Shown here: positions 28,376-37,644 of the stretch, one piece after another
How the letters are laid out: each line of letters starts with the position of its first letter
Numbering within the stretch: the first letter of the stretch is position 1
NCBI RefSeq assembly: GCF_001431725.1
Contig: NZ_CP013106.1
Span: forward strand, 2,542,001 to 2,606,000
Direction of reading: 5' to 3'
DNA: 64,000 nt
Origin: Halomonas huangheensis
Lineage (GTDB): Bacteria > Pseudomonadota > Gammaproteobacteria > Pseudomonadales > Halomonadaceae
Notes under the pieces: generated by a model
What the model was told of the DNA's origin: nothing
Seen by the model: only the letters and a program-made list of their open reading frames with translations
The model's database searches: none
Translations under genes and position numbers: made by a program

Positions 28376-28804
28376 ATGCCCAAAGTACGTCACTACGCAG
28401 ATCTGGTCGCCACTCTCGCCGGCTTGATGTGGCTGATGCTGTATTGGTCTATCAGCATATCCCTATCCATCGGCAGCCCGGAACCTGCCATGGCTGCGCT
28501 GCTGCTGCTCGGCAGCATGATCCTGATCAGTTTTGTCCATCGACCGGTACGCGTGATGCTGAGCCGCTATCACGTCCGCAAGCGACGCACCGAAATGTGG
28601 ATGCACATCCTCGCTCTGCCGCTGACATTGGCCTTCCTGCTGGCGATCGTCATCGACCACCTCATCACCCCGATGTCCGGTGCGCAGAAGATGCTGCTGT
28701 TCAACGTACTGGCCACCGCCAGCTGGCTGGTCTTCGTTGTCACGCTGTTGATGAAGCTGCTCGTCCGCGCCATCGCCGATCGCCGTGCCAACAACGAGTC
28801 CTGA
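28376..28804 (+). CDS. Small inner-membrane protein, four predicted helices, unknown function
   Basis: This 142-aa protein starts at ATG 28376 behind AGAGGAAACG. It has four hydrophobic stretches: about residues 10-30 (LVATLAGLMWLMLYWSIS), 39-55 (AALLLLGSMILISFV), 77-96 (ILALPLTLAFLLAIVI) and 108-130 (LFNVLATASWLVFVVTLLM). Basic loops (HRPVRVMLSRYHVRKRR) lie between helices 2 and 3 and at the C-terminus (ADRRANNES). No family is recognised and no catalytic motif is visible. It is transcribed divergently from pyrC. Confidence 0.7.
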   Translation: MPKVRHYADLVATLAGLMWLMLYWSISISLSIGSPEPAMAALLLLGSMILISFVHRPVRVMLSRYHVRKRRTEMWMHILALPLTLAFLLAIVIDHLITPMSGAQKMLLFNVLATASWLVFVVTLLMKLLVRAIADRRANNES

Positions 28805-28896
28805 ACGCCCGGGACGGTATCAAGCGTTGGCGAGCGATAATCAGACAAGGCCCAGGTCTGGCGGGGACTGATCCCCGCCGTAAGCCGTAACAGGCA

Positions 28897-30141
28897 TCAC
28901 TCGAACCGGTCGACACGGAACGGGTGCATATCCACATCAGGCGTCTCACCTTCAATCATCTGCGTCAATAACTTGCCGGTGGCAGGGCCGAGCGTGAAGC
29001 CCTGGTGACCATGACCACAGGCCAACCACAAGCCATCCTGGCCAGGTACAGGCCCGATAATCGGCTTCATGTCCGGCGTGCAGGGGCGAGCGCCCTTCCA
29101 GGGCTGGGACTCAAGCCGTTCCCCCATCGGAAACAAGCTGCGTGCGGTGCGCTCTGCAGCTGCCAATTGCCTGACATGAGGAGGCGCGTCGAGCCGCTCG
29201 AGCTCAGCACCAGTGGTCAATCGAATTCCCCCCTGCATGGGCGCCAGCAGATAGCCAACCTCTGCATCCATCACCCAATGGCACAGGCGCTTGTTGGCCG
29301 GATGCTCATAGTGCATGTGGTAGCCACGCTTGACGAACAACGGTATCGACAGGTCAAACTGCTTCAGCCATTCCTGAGTCCAGGGGCCCAGCGCCATGAC
29401 AACACCATCTGCAGTCAACGCGCCGCTTGAGGTTGCTATGTTCCAGCCATCCGCTGTGCGCTGAACGTCCTTTACATCGCCTTGGACAATGCGGCCACCA
29501 GTACTCTCGAATGCCTTGGCGTATGCGGCTACCAAAGCTCCGGGATCGGCAATCGTCCAGGGGTCCTGCCAGTGGATAGCACCCACCAACTGGCGTGACA
29601 GATGCGGCTCTTCCCGTGCCAGCTCGGCGGCATCAAGCACTCTGAAATTGAGGCCAAAACGTTGTGCATCCTCGCGTGCTCTTGCAACCCGAGCAGAAAG
29701 CGCAGCATCGGTGCGATAGACCTCAAACCAACCCTCCCGGCGCACAAGGTGCTCGGCACCTGCTGCTTCTATCATCGGTGCGTGCGCTTCAAGACACTGG
29801 CAGATCAACGATGCGTACTCGGGAACAATCTTCTCGTAGCGCGCCGGCGAGGAGTTCCTCCAGTACTTGAGCAAGGGACCAGCCGTGGACATCATGGCCG
29901 AAGGCCGATATCGGATATCGACCTGGCGATTGGGCATTACGCGCATCAGCGTTGCCAGATCACGTGGAAAAGGATAGGGCCTTACCGCTTCACGTTGAAT
30001 GATTCCGGCATTGCCATAGGACGTTTCACGCCCGGGTTCACGGCGATCGACCAGAGTGACACGGTGCCCTCTCTTCTGCAGATGCCAGGCGATCGACACC
30101 CCGACCATCCCAGCACCAACCACCACCATCTCACGTGACAT
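28897..30141 (-). CDS. FAD-dependent D-amino-acid dehydrogenase/oxidase (DadA/DAO family)
   Basis: This 414-aa protein opens with the FAD-binding dinucleotide fold MVVVGAGMVGVSIAWHLQKRGH (GxGxxG at residues 8-13), followed by VTLVDRREPGRETSYGNAG, typical of DadA-like oxidoreductases. The C-terminal part has RPCTPDMKPIIGPVPGQDGL and CGHGHQGFTLGPATGKLL, the conserved FAD-contacting region of the DAO superfamily. These enzymes oxidatively deaminate D-amino acids or related amines and pass electrons to the respiratory chain. The exact substrate cannot be read from sequence. The start has an AGAGGCGGA ribosome site. It is apparently monocistronic, with no dadX racemase next to it. Confidence 0.85.
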   Translation of the reverse strand: MSREMVVVGAGMVGVSIAWHLQKRGHRVTLVDRREPGRETSYGNAGIIQREAVRPYPFPRDLATLMRVMPNRQVDIRYRPSAMMSTAGPLLKYWRNSSPARYEKIVPEYASLICQCLEAHAPMIEAAGAEHLVRREGWFEVYRTDAALSARVARAREDAQRFGLNFRVLDAAELAREEPHLSRQLVGAIHWQDPWTIADPGALVAAYAKAFESTGGRIVQGDVKDVQRTADGWNIATSSGALTADGVVMALGPWTQEWLKQFDLSIPLFVKRGYHMHYEHPANKRLCHWVMDAEVGYLLAPMQGGIRLTTGAELERLDAPPHVRQLAAAERTARSLFPMGERLESQPWKGARPCTPDMKPIIGPVPGQDGLWLACGHGHQGFTLGPATGKLLTQMIEGETPDVDMHPFRVDRFE

Positions 30142-30304
30142 TCCGCCTCTCCCGTCCTACGTCGCAATCGAATAGGTAAACTCGTCATTCGTAGCGTGCG
30201 AGTTACCGCTGCACCAATTTGCTGCCTCGTGCGTATAATGCCTCGACATATGCCGACTTTACATATCTATATGCTTGATTAGCTGCACAAAAAGCAAAAC
30301 CGTT

Positions 30305-30781
30305 TCAGTTGCGCTCTTTTCCCTCTGCGGCCGCGCGATTCTGCTCTACCATGCGCGTCCGTACAAAATCCGAATGGCTGACGTGCAGCAGATCCGCCAG
30401 AGCCCGGATTCGATGCTCTTCCAATGCATCCTTTGCGCCATCTGACCACGACAAAGCCCACATCTGCTGCACCAGGCCCACGCGCTGTTCGTAGCCCCAA
30501 TGATCGCGCAACTCGCGGACAAAGCGGTGATGATCCACGGCACTTTCAGCCTCTTCCCGCGCCAGATTCATCAACTCGTCAAGCTGCTCACCATCGAGCT
30601 GAAACTGCTTGCTGAGCTGCTCACGCATCAACTGAAGCTCGACTTCCTCGACCTGGTAGTCAGCGCGCACCACCTCACACAGCAGGACCGCTGTCGCGAG
30701 CCGCAGATCCGGCTCTGCAGCGACAGAACCAGAATCCGATACCTCATTGATCCAACGCTGCAATGACGCCATCATCGACAT
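30305..30781 (-). CDS. TerB-family protein
   Basis: This 158-aa soluble, all-helical protein resembles the TerB tellurite-resistance family: LRLATAVLLCEVVRADYQVEEVELQLMREQL near the N-terminus, acidic residues forming the probable metal-binding core, and DGAKDALEEHRIRALADLLHVSHSDFVRTR near the C-terminus. The start ATG (complement 30779-30781) follows AAGGAGAGAAGC. The wider ter operon is absent, so a direct role in tellurite resistance should not be assumed; stand-alone TerB proteins are common. It is divergent from the DUF3592 gene with only 28 bp between the two starts. Confidence 0.78.
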   Translation of the reverse strand: MSMMASLQRWINEVSDSGSVAAEPDLRLATAVLLCEVVRADYQVEEVELQLMREQLSKQFQLDGEQLDELMNLAREEAESAVDHHRFVRELRDHWGYEQRVGLVQQMWALSWSDGAKDALEEHRIRALADLLHVSHSDFVRTRMVEQNRAAAEGKERN

Positions 30782-30809
30782 ATGCTTCTCTCCTTACAGG
30801 AAAATTCCA

Positions 30810-31277
30810 ATGCCTCACCCTCTTCTGCTGGTCGCGGTGCTGACATTCGTTGGCGCCATCATCAGCGCCCTGGGCACCTGGAAGGTACGAGACGTCAATA
30901 GCTGGCCAAGCGTAGAAGCCATTGTCATCAGCACGGATGTCAAGCTGGCTTCTGCGGCCCAACACAGGCGAGAAAGGGATGATCAGCAGCGCCGATACCT
31001 TACGCGCATCCAACTACGCGCCAGCATCAACGGCACCACTATAGAATCCGACAACAGCGGCTTTGACGGTGTTCCCTCCTTCACCTCACGACAAGACGCC
31101 GAAGCCTATGTCGATCGCTACCCACCAGGCAGTCGCGTGACGGTTCGAGTATCACCTCGCGATTCACGCATCATGCAGCTGGGCGACAAGCGCCTGCCCT
31201 GGGGTCGCATCGGGCTCACGGCGTTTCTGCTGTTCGTCAGCCTCGCGACCTTTACGCTTTACCTGAGCCGCGGTTGA
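30810..31277 (+). CDS. DUF3592-family membrane protein
   Basis: This 155-aa protein has an N-terminal membrane helix (LLLVAVLTFVGAIISALGTW), a central soluble beta-rich domain starting SWPSVEAIVISTDV and containing PPGSRVTVRVSPRDSRIMQL, and a C-terminal helix (IGLTAFLLFVSLATFTLYL). That helix-domain-helix pattern with W..VEA.V at the first strand is the DUF3592 signature. Function is unknown. The start at 30810 is chosen because of ACAGGAAAA just upstream; an earlier in-frame start would lie inside the divergent TerB gene. It ends one base before the convergent emrB stop. Confidence 0.78.
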   Translation: MPHPLLLVAVLTFVGAIISALGTWKVRDVNSWPSVEAIVISTDVKLASAAQHRRERDDQQRRYLTRIQLRASINGTTIESDNSGFDGVPSFTSRQDAEAYVDRYPPGSRVTVRVSPRDSRIMQLGDKRLPWGRIGLTAFLLFVSLATFTLYLSRG

Positions 31278-31278
31278 G

Positions 31279-32826
31279 TCAGGACTCGATACGTTTGACC
31301 AGTAACACCAGCGGAGCACACAGCAAGTACATCACGCCCAGCAGGATGAAGATATCATTGAAGGCCAACACCTGAGCCTCTCGCATCAATACCTGCGACA
31401 CCATTCCTGCCGCACTCTGCTGTGGATCGGCCACATGCCCTGTCAGCATCGACTCATAGCCAGCAAGCCGCTGCAGTACTATCTCGCGTCCTTCATTCAC
31501 TGCTGGAATCAGCTGGTTCCAATGGTAATCCTCACGGACATCGCGAATGGTATCCATCAGCGCCAGCCCCACTGCACCGCCCAGGTTACGCATCACATTG
31601 AACAGACCACTGGCATTCCCCACTTCTTCGCGAGGCAGTGTCCCCAGCGCGATGCGTGATACAGGTATGATGCAGAAGATCAGCCCGACCCCACGCACAA
31701 TCTGCGGCCAGAAGAACTCGTCGAACCCCGATTCCGCGGTCAGCACCGCATTCATCAATGAGCCGACCCCCACCAGCAGAAAGCCAATGAACAGCATCAA
31801 GCGCAAGTCCATGCTACCGGAAAGACGGCCGGCCACCGGTGCCGTGAAGAACATCGCCACCCCGGTGACAAACATCACCTGACCAATCTGCAAACTGGAA
31901 AAGCCACGCACATAACCAAAGAACAGCGGCATCAAATAGACCAGCCCGTACAGCGCTACACCAATGATGAAGCCCTGAGTGGCCCCAAGCGCGAAATTAC
32001 GATTGGCGAAGGCCCGTAGATCCACAATCGGGTGGTCATGGCGCAAGGTCCGTACAAAGAAACCAATGGCGGTAAAGACACAGAGCAACGCCAGCGAAAG
32101 GATCAGGTCATCGTCGAACCAATCTTCGCCGGGCCCTTCCTCAAGCACATATTCAAGGCTACCGAGAAACACCGCCATCAGTGTCAGACCCAGCACATCG
32201 AGGCGTCTGATGACACGCAGGTCACCCTTGTCGATATCAAGGAAGTTCCAGGCAGCCCAGGTCACCAGAATGCCCGGCACGATATTGGCCAGAAACAACC
32301 AGTGCCAACTGGCCAGCTCGGTGATATAGCCACCCACGGTCGGACCGATCGACGGTGCCAGCGTCACCACCATGCCAATCACCGCCTGCACCGCGCCCAT
32401 CATTCGACGTGGAAAGATCGAGAAGCTGATCGCATGAGTGATGGGGATCATTGCCCCTCCCAGGAAGCCCTGGATGGCGCGCAGAATCACCAACTGTTCA
32501 ATAGTGGTCGCCAGGGCGCAGCCCAGGCTGGCAAGGGTGAAACCGGCACAGGAAACGACGAAAGCAATGCGCGTCGACAGAATGCGTGTCAGCATCCCCG
32601 ACAGCGGAATCATCACGATCTCGGCGATCAAGTACGACGTCTGAACCCAGGAAATCTCTTCACTACTGGCCGACACCCCGGCCTGAATTTCATTGAGCGA
32701 ACTGGCCACGATCTGGATATCCAGAATCGCCATGAACATGCCAAAGACGGCAGCAATAAAACCTATCCGCTGTCGCATCGGCGGAAGTTCATCCACCCCC
32801 GCCGTCGCCGTAGCTCCAGCACTCAT
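31279..32826 (-). CDS. emrB: EmrB/QacA-type multidrug MFS transporter (DHA2, 14 TM)
   Basis: This 515-aa inner-membrane drug:H+ antiporter shows the DHA2 signature region FMAILDIQIVASSLNEIQ in helix 1, WVQTSYLIAEIVMIPLSGML in helix 2, and FLGGAMIPITHAISFSIFP followed by GPTVGGYI, the motif C-like segment typical of antiporters. Length and hydrophobicity fit 14 helices. It overlaps the upstream emrA by ATGA (32823-32826), indicating translational coupling. In the EmrAB family the pair joins an outer-membrane TolC-like channel, which is not encoded here. Substrates are unknown. Confidence 0.92.
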   Translation of the reverse strand: MSAGATATAGVDELPPMRQRIGFIAAVFGMFMAILDIQIVASSLNEIQAGVSASSEEISWVQTSYLIAEIVMIPLSGMLTRILSTRIAFVVSCAGFTLASLGCALATTIEQLVILRAIQGFLGGAMIPITHAISFSIFPRRMMGAVQAVIGMVVTLAPSIGPTVGGYITELASWHWLFLANIVPGILVTWAAWNFLDIDKGDLRVIRRLDVLGLTLMAVFLGSLEYVLEEGPGEDWFDDDLILSLALLCVFTAIGFFVRTLRHDHPIVDLRAFANRNFALGATQGFIIGVALYGLVYLMPLFFGYVRGFSSLQIGQVMFVTGVAMFFTAPVAGRLSGSMDLRLMLFIGFLLVGVGSLMNAVLTAESGFDEFFWPQIVRGVGLIFCIIPVSRIALGTLPREEVGNASGLFNVMRNLGGAVGLALMDTIRDVREDYHWNQLIPAVNEGREIVLQRLAGYESMLTGHVADPQQSAAGMVSQVLMREAQVLAFNDIFILLGVMYLLCAPLVLLVKRIES

Positions 32827-33917
32827 GAATCGTTGTCCACACCAGTCGCGGTTGCCTCAGGTCTGACCGCCAGGGCATCACCATCAAGGTTGTGAGTATC
32901 GACTTCAGGTATCACCGACAATCCGGCGCGCATCAATCCCAACGCCTCGTCAGGCCCGGTTAGCCTGATCTTGACCGGTACCCGTTGCACAATCTTGTTG
33001 AAGTTCCCCGTCGCATTGTCCTGCGGCAGCAGGCTGAACTGTGCGCCAGTCGCTGGTGCGATACTGTCGACGACACCCTCGAGCTCCAGATCCGGATAGG
33101 CATCAACATGCAGGCTCACCGGTTGCCCGATACGCATGCGTTCCGTCTGGGTTTCCTTGTAGTTGGCGATGACATAGGCAGCCTCAACCGGCACCAGATG
33201 CATCAACGTCAGCGACGGCTGCGCCAGATCACCCACTTCCGCGGTAATCGCTCCCACCACCCCTGCGCGTGACGCTACTATCCGCGTCTGAGTCAGATGA
33301 TGCTGGGCCACCGCCTCGGCAGCCTGAGCGGCCTCGATATTGGCTTTTGCCGATTCGATATCCGCGTCAGCAACATCCAACTGCCGCTGCGCGGACAGCA
33401 ATGAGGCGCGCCGAGCAGCCAGAGTGGACGTCGCCACCCGCAGCTCGGCTTCATCATCCTGACGTTGCTGCTGCGACGCGTACTGACGCGACTCCAGCGA
33501 CTGCGAGCGCTCGACATGCCGCTGAGCCTGAACCACCTGCGCCTCGGCAGCTTCCACTTGCGCTTGAGCCTCGGCAATCGCCGCCTGCTGACGGTCTCGC
33601 TGACGCTGAGCCTGCACGAGCCCTGCTTCCGCCACCTGACGCTCGGCTTGTGCCTGAGCCAACTGATTACCGGCATCAGAGTCATCAAGCTGTACCAGTA
33701 CCTCACCCGCTGCGACGCGCTGGTTATCCTCTACCGGTATCGCGGTAATACGCGCGGATATCTCTGCCCGCAGTGTGACACTGTCACTTTGTACATAGGC
33801 ATTATCGGTCTCCTCGATGAAGCGGCCCACCTGCCACCACTCCACTCCTTTCCAGACACCCGCGACCACAGCGATCACGGCCACCAGGCCCAATGCCACT
33901 ACCTTCTTGCCTGCCAT
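32823..33917 (-). CDS. emrA: HlyD/EmrA-type membrane fusion protein
   Basis: This 364-aa periplasmic adaptor has one N-terminal membrane anchor (VVALGLVAVIAVVAGVW), the lipoyl/barrel-sandwich halves (VQSDSVTLRAEISARITAIPV, VAAGEVLVQLDD and SRAGVVGAITAEVGDLAQP), and a long Ala/Gln/Glu-rich coiled-coil hairpin (about residues 80-205). The C-terminal beta-barrel includes AYVIANYKETQTERMRIGQPV, typical of EmrA. The start has AAGGAAGG upstream. It is the first gene of the emrAB operon, divergent from a TetR regulator that probably controls it. Confidence 0.92.
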   Translation of the reverse strand: MAGKKVVALGLVAVIAVVAGVWKGVEWWQVGRFIEETDNAYVQSDSVTLRAEISARITAIPVEDNQRVAAGEVLVQLDDSDAGNQLAQAQAERQVAEAGLVQAQRQRDRQQAAIAEAQAQVEAAEAQVVQAQRHVERSQSLESRQYASQQQRQDDEAELRVATSTLAARRASLLSAQRQLDVADADIESAKANIEAAQAAEAVAQHHLTQTRIVASRAGVVGAITAEVGDLAQPSLTLMHLVPVEAAYVIANYKETQTERMRIGQPVSLHVDAYPDLELEGVVDSIAPATGAQFSLLPQDNATGNFNKIVQRVPVKIRLTGPDEALGLMRAGLSVIPEVDTHNLDGDALAVRPEATATGVDNDS

Positions 33918-34118
33918 TTCGCCTTCCTTCCACGGCCGGAATCATCGCTCCGGCGAAGTAACGGGTTGTCTTCACAGACAGTTGAACCAGAATACTCTCT
34001 CACCACCCCTGCAACCGTGGGGCGTGCAGCCTCGGACCATCGGATACTGAATGCTGAAATATAGAGTACCGGCTTCGCACCTCGATCCTGATCATAGGCT
34101 TGGAGTGCAAAAATGTAA

Positions 34119-34129
34119 TGTATGATACA
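34119..34129. promoter_or_regulatory. Palindromic candidate operator between emrA and tetR
   Basis: TGTATGATACA is a perfect odd-length palindrome (5-bp arms around one base) in the divergent promoter region. TATGAT inside it could serve as a -10 element, with TTGGAG at 34100-34105 as a somewhat close -35 (15-bp spacer). It would suit autoregulation by the adjacent TetR protein. This is inference from position only. Confidence 0.35.
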
Positions 34130-34171
34130 CTACCAGCTAAAGCGAATCATTATGCGCAGGAACCTCATGCC

Positions 34172-34834
34172 ATGAGAGATAGAGCGGAGATCGACTCTTC
34201 CAGTCAGCAACAGATGACCAACAAGGGCAAGGCCAGACGCCAGCGACTGCTGTGTGCGGCACGGGATGTGTTTCTGGAGAAGGGCTACAACGGTGCCAGT
34301 ATCAATGACATCGTTGCACGCGCTGGTGGCTCACTGAGCACGCTGTACAAGCAGTTCGGCAGCAAGGAAGGCCTGTTCGTGGCGGCGTTGGAGGCTCATG
34401 CCGGCAACGTCTGGGCACGTCTCGAGGAAGGTCGCGACCGCCCACCCGAAGATGTCCTGTTCGAGCTTGCCCAGGGGCTGATCGACCTGGTCTTTACCCA
34501 ATCCCACCTGCGCTTGATACGCAGCATCGCTTCCGAAGCCGAACGCACCCCGGAACTCGGCAGATTATTCCTGGAACGTGGTCCTGATCGCACACGACGC
34601 GAACTGGCCGACTACCTGAAGGCACAGCACGAGCGGGGGACAATTCGCATTCAGGACCCACGCGCAGCAGCCTCCATGTTTACAGGTATGGTGCTCGGTG
34701 AATGGCTGATTGACTCACTCACCGGCCGCGTCCCGGAAATCGACGAAGCCGCGCGCAACCAACGTGCACGCAGCTGTACCGACTTGTTCCTGGCTGGGCT
34801 GCGTGGGGTGGACAGCGAGTCCCGAGAGCAGTGA
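34172..34834 (+). CDS. TetR/AcrR-family transcriptional regulator of the emrAB pump (probable)
   Basis: This is a 220-aa DNA-binding repressor. The helix-turn-helix domain reads RRQRLLCAARDVFLEKGYNG, then ASINDIVARAGGSLSTLYKQF and GSKEGLFVAALEAH, a canonical TetR N-terminus. The C-terminal ligand-binding domain contains ARAAASMFTGMVLGEWLID-like helices of the AcrR/TetR_C type. The start ATG at 34172 follows AGGAA by nine bases; an upstream in-frame ATG at 34100 would give a 24-residue extension without family resemblance. It is divergent from emrAB, the usual arrangement for a local efflux repressor. Confidence 0.88.
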   Translation: MRDRAEIDSSSQQQMTNKGKARRQRLLCAARDVFLEKGYNGASINDIVARAGGSLSTLYKQFGSKEGLFVAALEAHAGNVWARLEEGRDRPPEDVLFELAQGLIDLVFTQSHLRLIRSIASEAERTPELGRLFLERGPDRTRRELADYLKAQHERGTIRIQDPRAAASMFTGMVLGEWLIDSLTGRVPEIDEAARNQRARSCTDLFLAGLRGVDSESREQ

Positions 34835-34852
34835 GCCGCAGAGGAAGGTTTC

Positions 34853-36166
34853 TCAGTGGCTATCCGCAAGCCACGCCAACGCGCCAGCTGCCAACGCCTT
34901 GATCCCGGTTTCCATGGTCACAGGATTACCGGGGAAGTAGTACGGCGAGTGCGGCATCTCGAGATGCGTCATTTTCTCAGCAACACTGCTACCCGGTGTA
35001 TTGCTCCAGCGTTCAGCGGGAGTGGCGCCGATGAACCAGTAGACACACGGAATATCGTCGCCCGAGAAACCACCCGCCTCAGCATTACCAAAATACGGGA
35101 AGTCCTCGCTACCGTTGAGCCGATGCATATCGTAGAGTGCCGACTCCCCAAGCCATCGTGTGTGCCCAGCGCGTACCCTCGCCACACTGGCTGGATCGTT
35201 GTGAAGCGCGATGGTCTGGGACATCACCTCGAACTCCGGCTCTTGCGGCGAGCGCCCAGCGTCACACTCCGCCCTGACGATACGCTCGATGGAGGCGATA
35301 ACGCGCTGATGTTGAGCATCATCGAAACTGCGGATATTGATCTCCATATCGGCATGATGCGGGATAATATTGCCCTGAGTGCCAGCCTGCAGCTTGCCCA
35401 CGGTCACCACCACGGTGTCTTCAGGAGGAATCTCGCGAGACACAATGGTCTGCAGACGGGTGACAATATGTGCAGCAATCACGACTGGATCAACGGTCTG
35501 CGCCGGCATCGAACCATGGCCCCCCGCTCCATGCACGCGTACTGCCAGCGTTGTTGCCGCAGCCATCGCCTTGCCTTCCAGGTGGCCAACCGTTCCCGCC
35601 AAAGCCGGCATATTGTGCTGACCAAGCACCACATCCGGACGCCCAAAACGCTCGTAAAGACCATCATTGAGCATCGCCTGAGCGCCACCAAAGACTTCCT
35701 CGGCTGGCTGGGCGATCAATATCGCAGTGCCGCTCCAATGCTCACACAACGATGCCAACACCCCAGCCGCCCCCACCAGGCAGCTCGAGTGAAGGTCATG
35801 CCCACAGGCGTGCATCACCGGCACCTCCCGGCCATCAGGCGTCTTGCCAGTGTCAGTGCTGGCATAATCGAGACCGGTGGCCTCCTTGATCGGTAAGGCA
35901 TCCAGATCACTACGCATCATGACCTGCGGCCCCTCTCCGTTGCGGAGTACCGCCACTACCCCAGTTCCTCCGACACCACGTGTCACTTCAAGACCAAGCG
36001 CCTCAAGCGCCTCGGCCACTGCCGCGCTGGTCTGATGTTCGTGGAACGGCAGCTCCGGATGTTGATGCAAGCGCTGATAGAGCGCACTCACCTGTGCCAT
36101 CTGCTGTGTGGTTGCTGCATCAAGTAGCGTCTTCACTGCTAATTCAGTCGTCTCAGTCTCAGTCAC
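34853..36166 (-). CDS. M20-family amidohydrolase (hippurate/N-acyl amino acid hydrolase type)
   Basis: This 437-aa cytoplasmic metallopeptidase-like hydrolase has intact motifs: LHQHPELPFHEHQT near the N-terminus, MMRSDLDALPIKE, VPVMHACGHDLHSSCLVGAA (metal-binding H/D), AQPAEEVFGGAQAML (catalytic Glu pair) and GSEDFPYF. This is the HipO/IAA-amino-acid hydrolase subgroup, which cleaves N-acyl amino acids; the substrate is not determinable. The start is taken as GTG at 36164-36166, eight bases after AAGGAG, rather than the upstream TTG. It is the last gene of the DUF3311-symporter-hydrolase operon, so the symporter may import its substrate. Confidence 0.9.
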   Translation of the reverse strand: MTETETTELAVKTLLDAATTQQMAQVSALYQRLHQHPELPFHEHQTSAAVAEALEALGLEVTRGVGGTGVVAVLRNGEGPQVMMRSDLDALPIKEATGLDYASTDTGKTPDGREVPVMHACGHDLHSSCLVGAAGVLASLCEHWSGTAILIAQPAEEVFGGAQAMLNDGLYERFGRPDVVLGQHNMPALAGTVGHLEGKAMAAATTLAVRVHGAGGHGSMPAQTVDPVVIAAHIVTRLQTIVSREIPPEDTVVVTVGKLQAGTQGNIIPHHADMEINIRSFDDAQHQRVIASIERIVRAECDAGRSPQEPEFEVMSQTIALHNDPASVARVRAGHTRWLGESALYDMHRLNGSEDFPYFGNAEAGGFSGDDIPCVYWFIGATPAERWSNTPGSSVAEKMTHLEMPHSPYYFPGNPVTMETGIKALAAGALAWLADSH

Positions 36167-36186
36167 AGTCACATCTCCTTGCCGAC

Positions 36187-37644
36187 TCAAGTCGTGATTT
36201 CCGAACGGTTAACTTGCTTGTGCCCAACATACTTCTGGCACAACAGTACTACCGCGGTATTGACCAGCAGTCCCCAGAACCCCGCGTGCCAACCGAAGGG
36301 GCTGGTGACCGCAAACTGGAAGATCAGAAACACGCTACTGCCCGCCAATGCCCCAAGAGACGCCGCACGCTTTGTCAGCGCCGGGAAGAACAAGGCTCCG
36401 AGTACCATTGGCATTAGCTGTACGATCAAGCCATACGCACCAAGCAGCAGTATGACCAGTGATGAAGGGTTGATCAGTGCGACCAGGTAAGCCACCAACG
36501 AGACGGCGAGTACACAGATACGTGTTGCCTTGACGGCCTGCTGCTCAGTGGCGTTACGCATTACCGTCGGTCCAAGCACATCACGCGTCAGTACCACGGC
36601 CGCGGTATGCGCCAGGTTGGCACCCGTCGACATCGCCGCTGCCAGTGCACCCGACAACATCAAGCCGACTACCCAGGCAGGGAAATCCGAGACGTTGATC
36701 ACCAGTTCCAGCAATACTCGATCCGAGCTGGCCAATGGCGTATCGGCGAAGGTCAGGATGCCGGCAAACCCGATCAACATCAGCGGTATCAGTAGATAGG
36801 CGTACAGCGGGTAGAAGACACTAACCTTGCGCAGACTGCGGCCACTGTCAGCGCTGTAGAACTTCATGAACAGATGTGGCCACATCGCACCACCGAAGGC
36901 ACTGACCAGTACCGCCGTGCTGAAGGCGCCCCACTCCATGCCTTTACCACCACCCGGAATGGTCAAGTATTCTGGTGCTTTGCTGGCAATCTCGGTGAAC
37001 ATCTCCTGCACACCGCCATAGATATGAGTCGGAATTATCAGCCCCAGAAACCAGGCAATGGCGATCATCATGATGCCCTGCACCAGGTTGGTCCAACCGA
37101 TGCCATTGAGTCCACTGGTAAAGACATAAGCCGCGACAACGATAAACGCCAGCAATGCTCCCAGCCAGAACGGCACCAGCGAATTGGTCGCCGCCTGGAA
37201 CAACATGCCTGCACCAGCAATCTGCACCGTTAGATACGGCACCATCGCCAGAACACCAATCACGCCAGCCAATAACCCCAGTGGGGTACTGCGATAGTGA
37301 TCCGAGATCAAGTCACCCTGGGTGAGGTAGCCACGCTCACGACCCAGCCGCGCCACTTTCGGGCCCAGCACCCAGATGGTGATCGGTATCAGCCCCAGAT
37401 AGGCAATGATGTAAAACGCGGGGGCGCCCCTTGAATACGCCCAGCCAGGGCCACCGAGAAAGGAGAATGCCGAAAATATCTCGGCGCCAAGAATGAAGAA
37501 CAGGATCAACACGCCAACATGGCGTCCGCCAGCGACGTAATTTTCCAGCGTCGAAGGACCATCTCCGCGAGCTCGAATCCCCACCCACAGCACTACCGCC
37601 AGATACGCGAGGGTGATCAAGGTCACCAGTATGGAATCACTCAT
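36187..37644 (-). CDS. Sodium:solute symporter (SSS family)
   Basis: This 485-aa inner-membrane transporter has about 13 helices. SSS signatures include the N-terminal YLAVVLWVGIRARG, LENYVAGGRHVG, AEIFSAFSFLGGPGWAYSRGAPAFY and FTSGLNGIGWTNLVQGIMM, the last strongly characteristic of PutP/PanF-like symporters. The start ATG (complement 37642-37644) overlaps the stop of the upstream DUF3311 gene as ATGA, so the two are translationally coupled; the upstream 22-codon extension is rejected for that reason. The solute is unknown, but linkage to an N-acyl amino acid hydrolase suggests an amino-acid derivative or peptide-like acid. Confidence 0.9.
   Translation of the reverse strand: MSDSILVTLITLAYLAVVLWVGIRARGDGPSTLENYVAGGRHVGVLILFFILGAEIFSAFSFLGGPGWAYSRGAPAFYIIAYLGLIPITIWVLGPKVARLGRERGYLTQGDLISDHYRSTPLGLLAGVIGVLAMVPYLTVQIAGAGMLFQAATNSLVPFWLGALLAFIVVAAYVFTSGLNGIGWTNLVQGIMMIAIAWFLGLIIPTHIYGGVQEMFTEIASKAPEYLTIPGGGKGMEWGAFSTAVLVSAFGGAMWPHLFMKFYSADSGRSLRKVSVFYPLYAYLLIPLMLIGFAGILTFADTPLASSDRVLLELVINVSDFPAWVVGLMLSGALAAAMSTGANLAHTAAVVLTRDVLGPTVMRNATEQQAVKATRICVLAVSLVAYLVALINPSSLVILLLGAYGLIVQLMPMVLGALFFPALTKRAASLGALAGSSVFLIFQFAVTSPFGWHAGFWGLLVNTAVVLLCQKYVGHKQVNRSEITT

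Noticed and set aside
32032..32895. 287-codon plus-strand frame opposite emrB
   Set aside because: It is antisense to a well-supported transporter and its composition (Gln/His/Arg-rich) is that of a shadow frame.
34856..35896. 346-codon plus-strand frame opposite the M20 amidohydrolase
   Set aside because: It is antisense to a gene with intact catalytic motifs; no ribosome site or homology was recognised.
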